64,000 bases of DNA from Phycisphaerae bacterium (GTDB lineage: Bacteria; Planctomycetota; Phycisphaerae; UBA1845): contig JAJDDV010000159.1 of the NCBI GenBank assembly GCA_029260135.1, positions 1 to 64,000 of the forward strand. The letters run 5' to 3'. The notes under the pieces are model-generated. The model saw only the letters and a program-made list of their open reading frames with translations. It made no database searches and was not told the DNA's origin. The translations under genes were made by a program, and so were the position numbers. This document shows positions 62,592 through 64,000 of the stretch, one piece after another (the stretch's first letter is position 1; every line of letters begins with the position of its first letter).

Positions 62592-63327
62592 TCTCCGCGA
62601 CTCCTCTTGGAGGAACAAACCAACCGCAGACCATGAAGATATGTCGGCGCTGCGAGTGGTTTCCCATGAAGAATTCCGGTTTCCGGCTAGTGCCAAAGTA
62701 GTCCCCGAGAAGCTTCGTCCTCATCTCGCCAACTGGGTCTGCGTAGGCCTTACGATACCTACGCCAGGTTTGTGCCATCTCCCAGGATATGACCAGTGAG
62801 TCATGCTGTACATCGTCGCCGTCGTGCCAGATCAAACGAAACTGCAGCGGAATCTTCTCAAGCGGAAGCGGCTGATCGTACAGCATCAGAGTGTCGAGCT
62901 TCGCCCTGCGGGTCGCGTCCCATTCACTCGTCTCCTTTCGTGCCAGAAGATCAATGACCTTCGTGATGGTCACAGGACCGAGCGATCTTCCCGCATCGAT
63001 GAGCGCGCGGAGCGACTGGAACGATGTACGCTTCACCCATTCACACCTCGCTTCCCAGTCGTGGAGGTGATCAACGAGCTTGAGTGTTGGCAAGTGGGGC
63101 CGGCGGCTTTCCGGTCGCCCATCGCGCGTCGAAGCGCGAACGTCGACCTCAATCACGTCCCAGGTTCGAAACTGCTGATTCTCCGGAAGATAGCGGAGTG
63201 GGATGGGATACAGGCGTCGCCATTCCCCGCCCGCCGTTATTCCGCCAATACAGACAGTTTCTCTGTTTGTAGTACTCGGCGTAGGATATGTGCGGACCGT
63301 GTTCAGAATGCGTTCGCGCGTGAGCAT
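62575..63327 (-). CDS. Uncharacterised DUF488-partner protein
   Basis: 250 residues from the ATG at 63327, with GGAGA six bases upstream; a neighbouring ATG at 63330 is possible. It begins MLTRERILNTVRTYPTPS then RETVCIGGITAGGEWRRLYPIP, a pattern I recall from proteins encoded beside DUF488 genes. Later parts are helical (WEMAQTWRRYRKAY) with a basic GNHSQRRHIFMVCGWFVPP end. No catalytic motif, signal or membrane segment is recognised. The coding overlap with the DUF488 gene indicates a two-gene operon, so the products probably act together. Confidence 0.7.
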   Translation of the reverse strand: MLTRERILNTVRTYPTPSTTNRETVCIGGITAGGEWRRLYPIPLRYLPENQQFRTWDVIEVDVRASTRDGRPESRRPHLPTLKLVDHLHDWEARCEWVKRTSFQSLRALIDAGRSLGPVTITKVIDLLARKETSEWDATRRAKLDTLMLYDQPLPLEKIPLQFRLIWHDGDDVQHDSLVISWEMAQTWRRYRKAYADPVGEMRTKLLGDYFGTSRKPEFFMGNHSQRRHIFMVCGWFVPPRGVAENEYLW

Positions 63328-63541
63328 CATGCGTCTCCAAGATCCATATGTTACGTGAGTGTACGAACGATAGCGTTCTTGTGCAAGAAGGAGAATGTAC
63401 GGCATCCCAAGCGACTCAGCTGCTCGGACGTCCGGAGACTGTGCGCAGAAGGCAGTGGGGGTGTCTACTTGCGTTAGGATTCAGATTGCAGATGTGGTTG
63501 TGAGAGCGCCCTCATGATTCGCCCGATTGGCCAACCAGACA

Positions 63542-64000
63542 TCATGGCGACTGTCGAGTAGGTTGGACCGCGTCCAAGCCACGGCCCCCCTTGGAATCAA
63601 ACGCCAGCACGTCCATCGGGCAGACCGTCACGCAAATGCCGCAATGAATGCAGCTCGAGTTCTTGTTCGAAAACGCCTGCTGGTTCTTGGCAAAGCCCAT
63701 CACGTCAATCCCGACTTGGCAATACCGGCTGCACTCGCCACACGTGATGCACTTGTCATTGCTGACGATCCGCAAGCGACCGAACCACTTGCTCCAAAGC
63801 TGCATCCACTTGGCCAGCGGGCACCAATACCTACACCAGATCTTGCCGCCCAGAATCGGATAGAGCGATACCGGAACGACAGCAGCAAGCCAGAAGTCAC
63901 TCACCCAGCCGTAGCTGTTGATCATCCGCGCTGGCCATCCACTGGCGTGGAAACTCTCTCCGCCCGCATACACGCCCAGTCCGATTCGCGCAAGCACGAA
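63542..64000 (-). CDS. NapH/NosR-like membrane 4Fe-4S protein, 5' end cut by window
   Basis: At least 152 residues of C-terminus; the frame is still open at 64000, and a GTG codon at 63997 is not good evidence of a start. Hydrophobic segments (VSDFWLAAVVPVSLYPILGG) precede CRYWCPLAK, the conserved CxxxCP of NapH/NosR/CcoG-type proteins. Two [4Fe-4S] motifs follow: CITCGECSRYCQ and CIHCGICVTVCP. Such proteins carry electrons from quinol or ferredoxin to a periplasmic or membrane reductase. The exact system (nitrate, nitrous oxide, FMN-binding regulator) cannot be told from this part. Confidence 0.85.
   Translation of the reverse strand, partial: FVLARIGLGVYAGGESFHASGWPARMINSYGWVSDFWLAAVVPVSLYPILGGKIWCRYWCPLAKWMQLWSKWFGRLRIVSNDKCITCGECSRYCQVGIDVMGFAKNQQAFSNKNSSCIHCGICVTVCPMDVLAFDSKGGRGLDAVQPTRQSP

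Overview
The window is GC-rich bacterial chromosome that most resembles a planctomycete, probably of the Phycisphaerae side. The signs are several large secreted proteins with dockerin-type EF-hand ends and Cys-rich calcium-binding repeats, a C-terminal module shared by three of them, an Rhs remnant, MEP-pathway isoprenoid synthesis, and flagellar and pilus genes scattered among metabolic genes. This assignment is inferred from protein style; no rRNA or other phylogenetic marker is present.

Layout. 0-5 kb: a DUF3788 gene, a sugar isomerase, a lysidine-type tRNA-Ile2(CAU), and a four-gene cluster of an iron-sulfur protein, tungsten-type aldehyde ferredoxin oxidoreductase, a small Cys protein and a Tat-exported flavin-reductase-like protein. 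5-24 kb: a secretion-rich stretch with a dockerin protein, M3, M12 (reprolysin-like), M16 and M6 peptidases and a GH18 enzyme. It is interrupted by a decayed Rhs/YD-repeat gene and a radical SAM/methyltransferase pair. 23.5-31 kb: BirA-like ligase, methylglutaconyl-CoA-hydratase-like enzyme, cysteine dioxygenase with a YeiH-type exporter, a Cys-less thiolase homologue with a DUF35 Zn-ribbon partner, a Lys-rich membrane protein, a 56-aa reading frame and RNase III. 31-44 kb: SDR protein, HD-GYP response regulator, tRNA-Arg(CCG), an orphan DNA methyltransferase, aroA, fliM, a PilT-like ATPase, a triple LPP20-domain protein, a CsgG-like lipoprotein and ispG.

44-53 kb is one 2,852-residue secreted protein on the minus strand. 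It carries 65 tandem copies of a 32-residue, four-cysteine unit matching the second half of the ADAM disintegrin domain, in arrays of 34 and 31. 53.6-56.5 kb is an ECF sigma/anti-sigma/PDZ-protein operon closed by a strong terminator. 56.9-62 kb encodes a secreted fusion of a glucose/sorbosone dehydrogenase propeller with a di-heme cytochrome c. A DUF488 gene with a conserved partner and a truncated NapH-like ferredoxin gene finish the window.

The best candidates for undescribed biology are the giant disintegrin-like array protein (with an ADAM-like protease gene 30 kb away), the dehydrogenase/cytochrome fusion, the radical SAM/methyltransferase pair with look-alike Rossmann domains, and the Cys-less thiolase/DUF35 pair. 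All functional statements come from reading motifs; no search was run.
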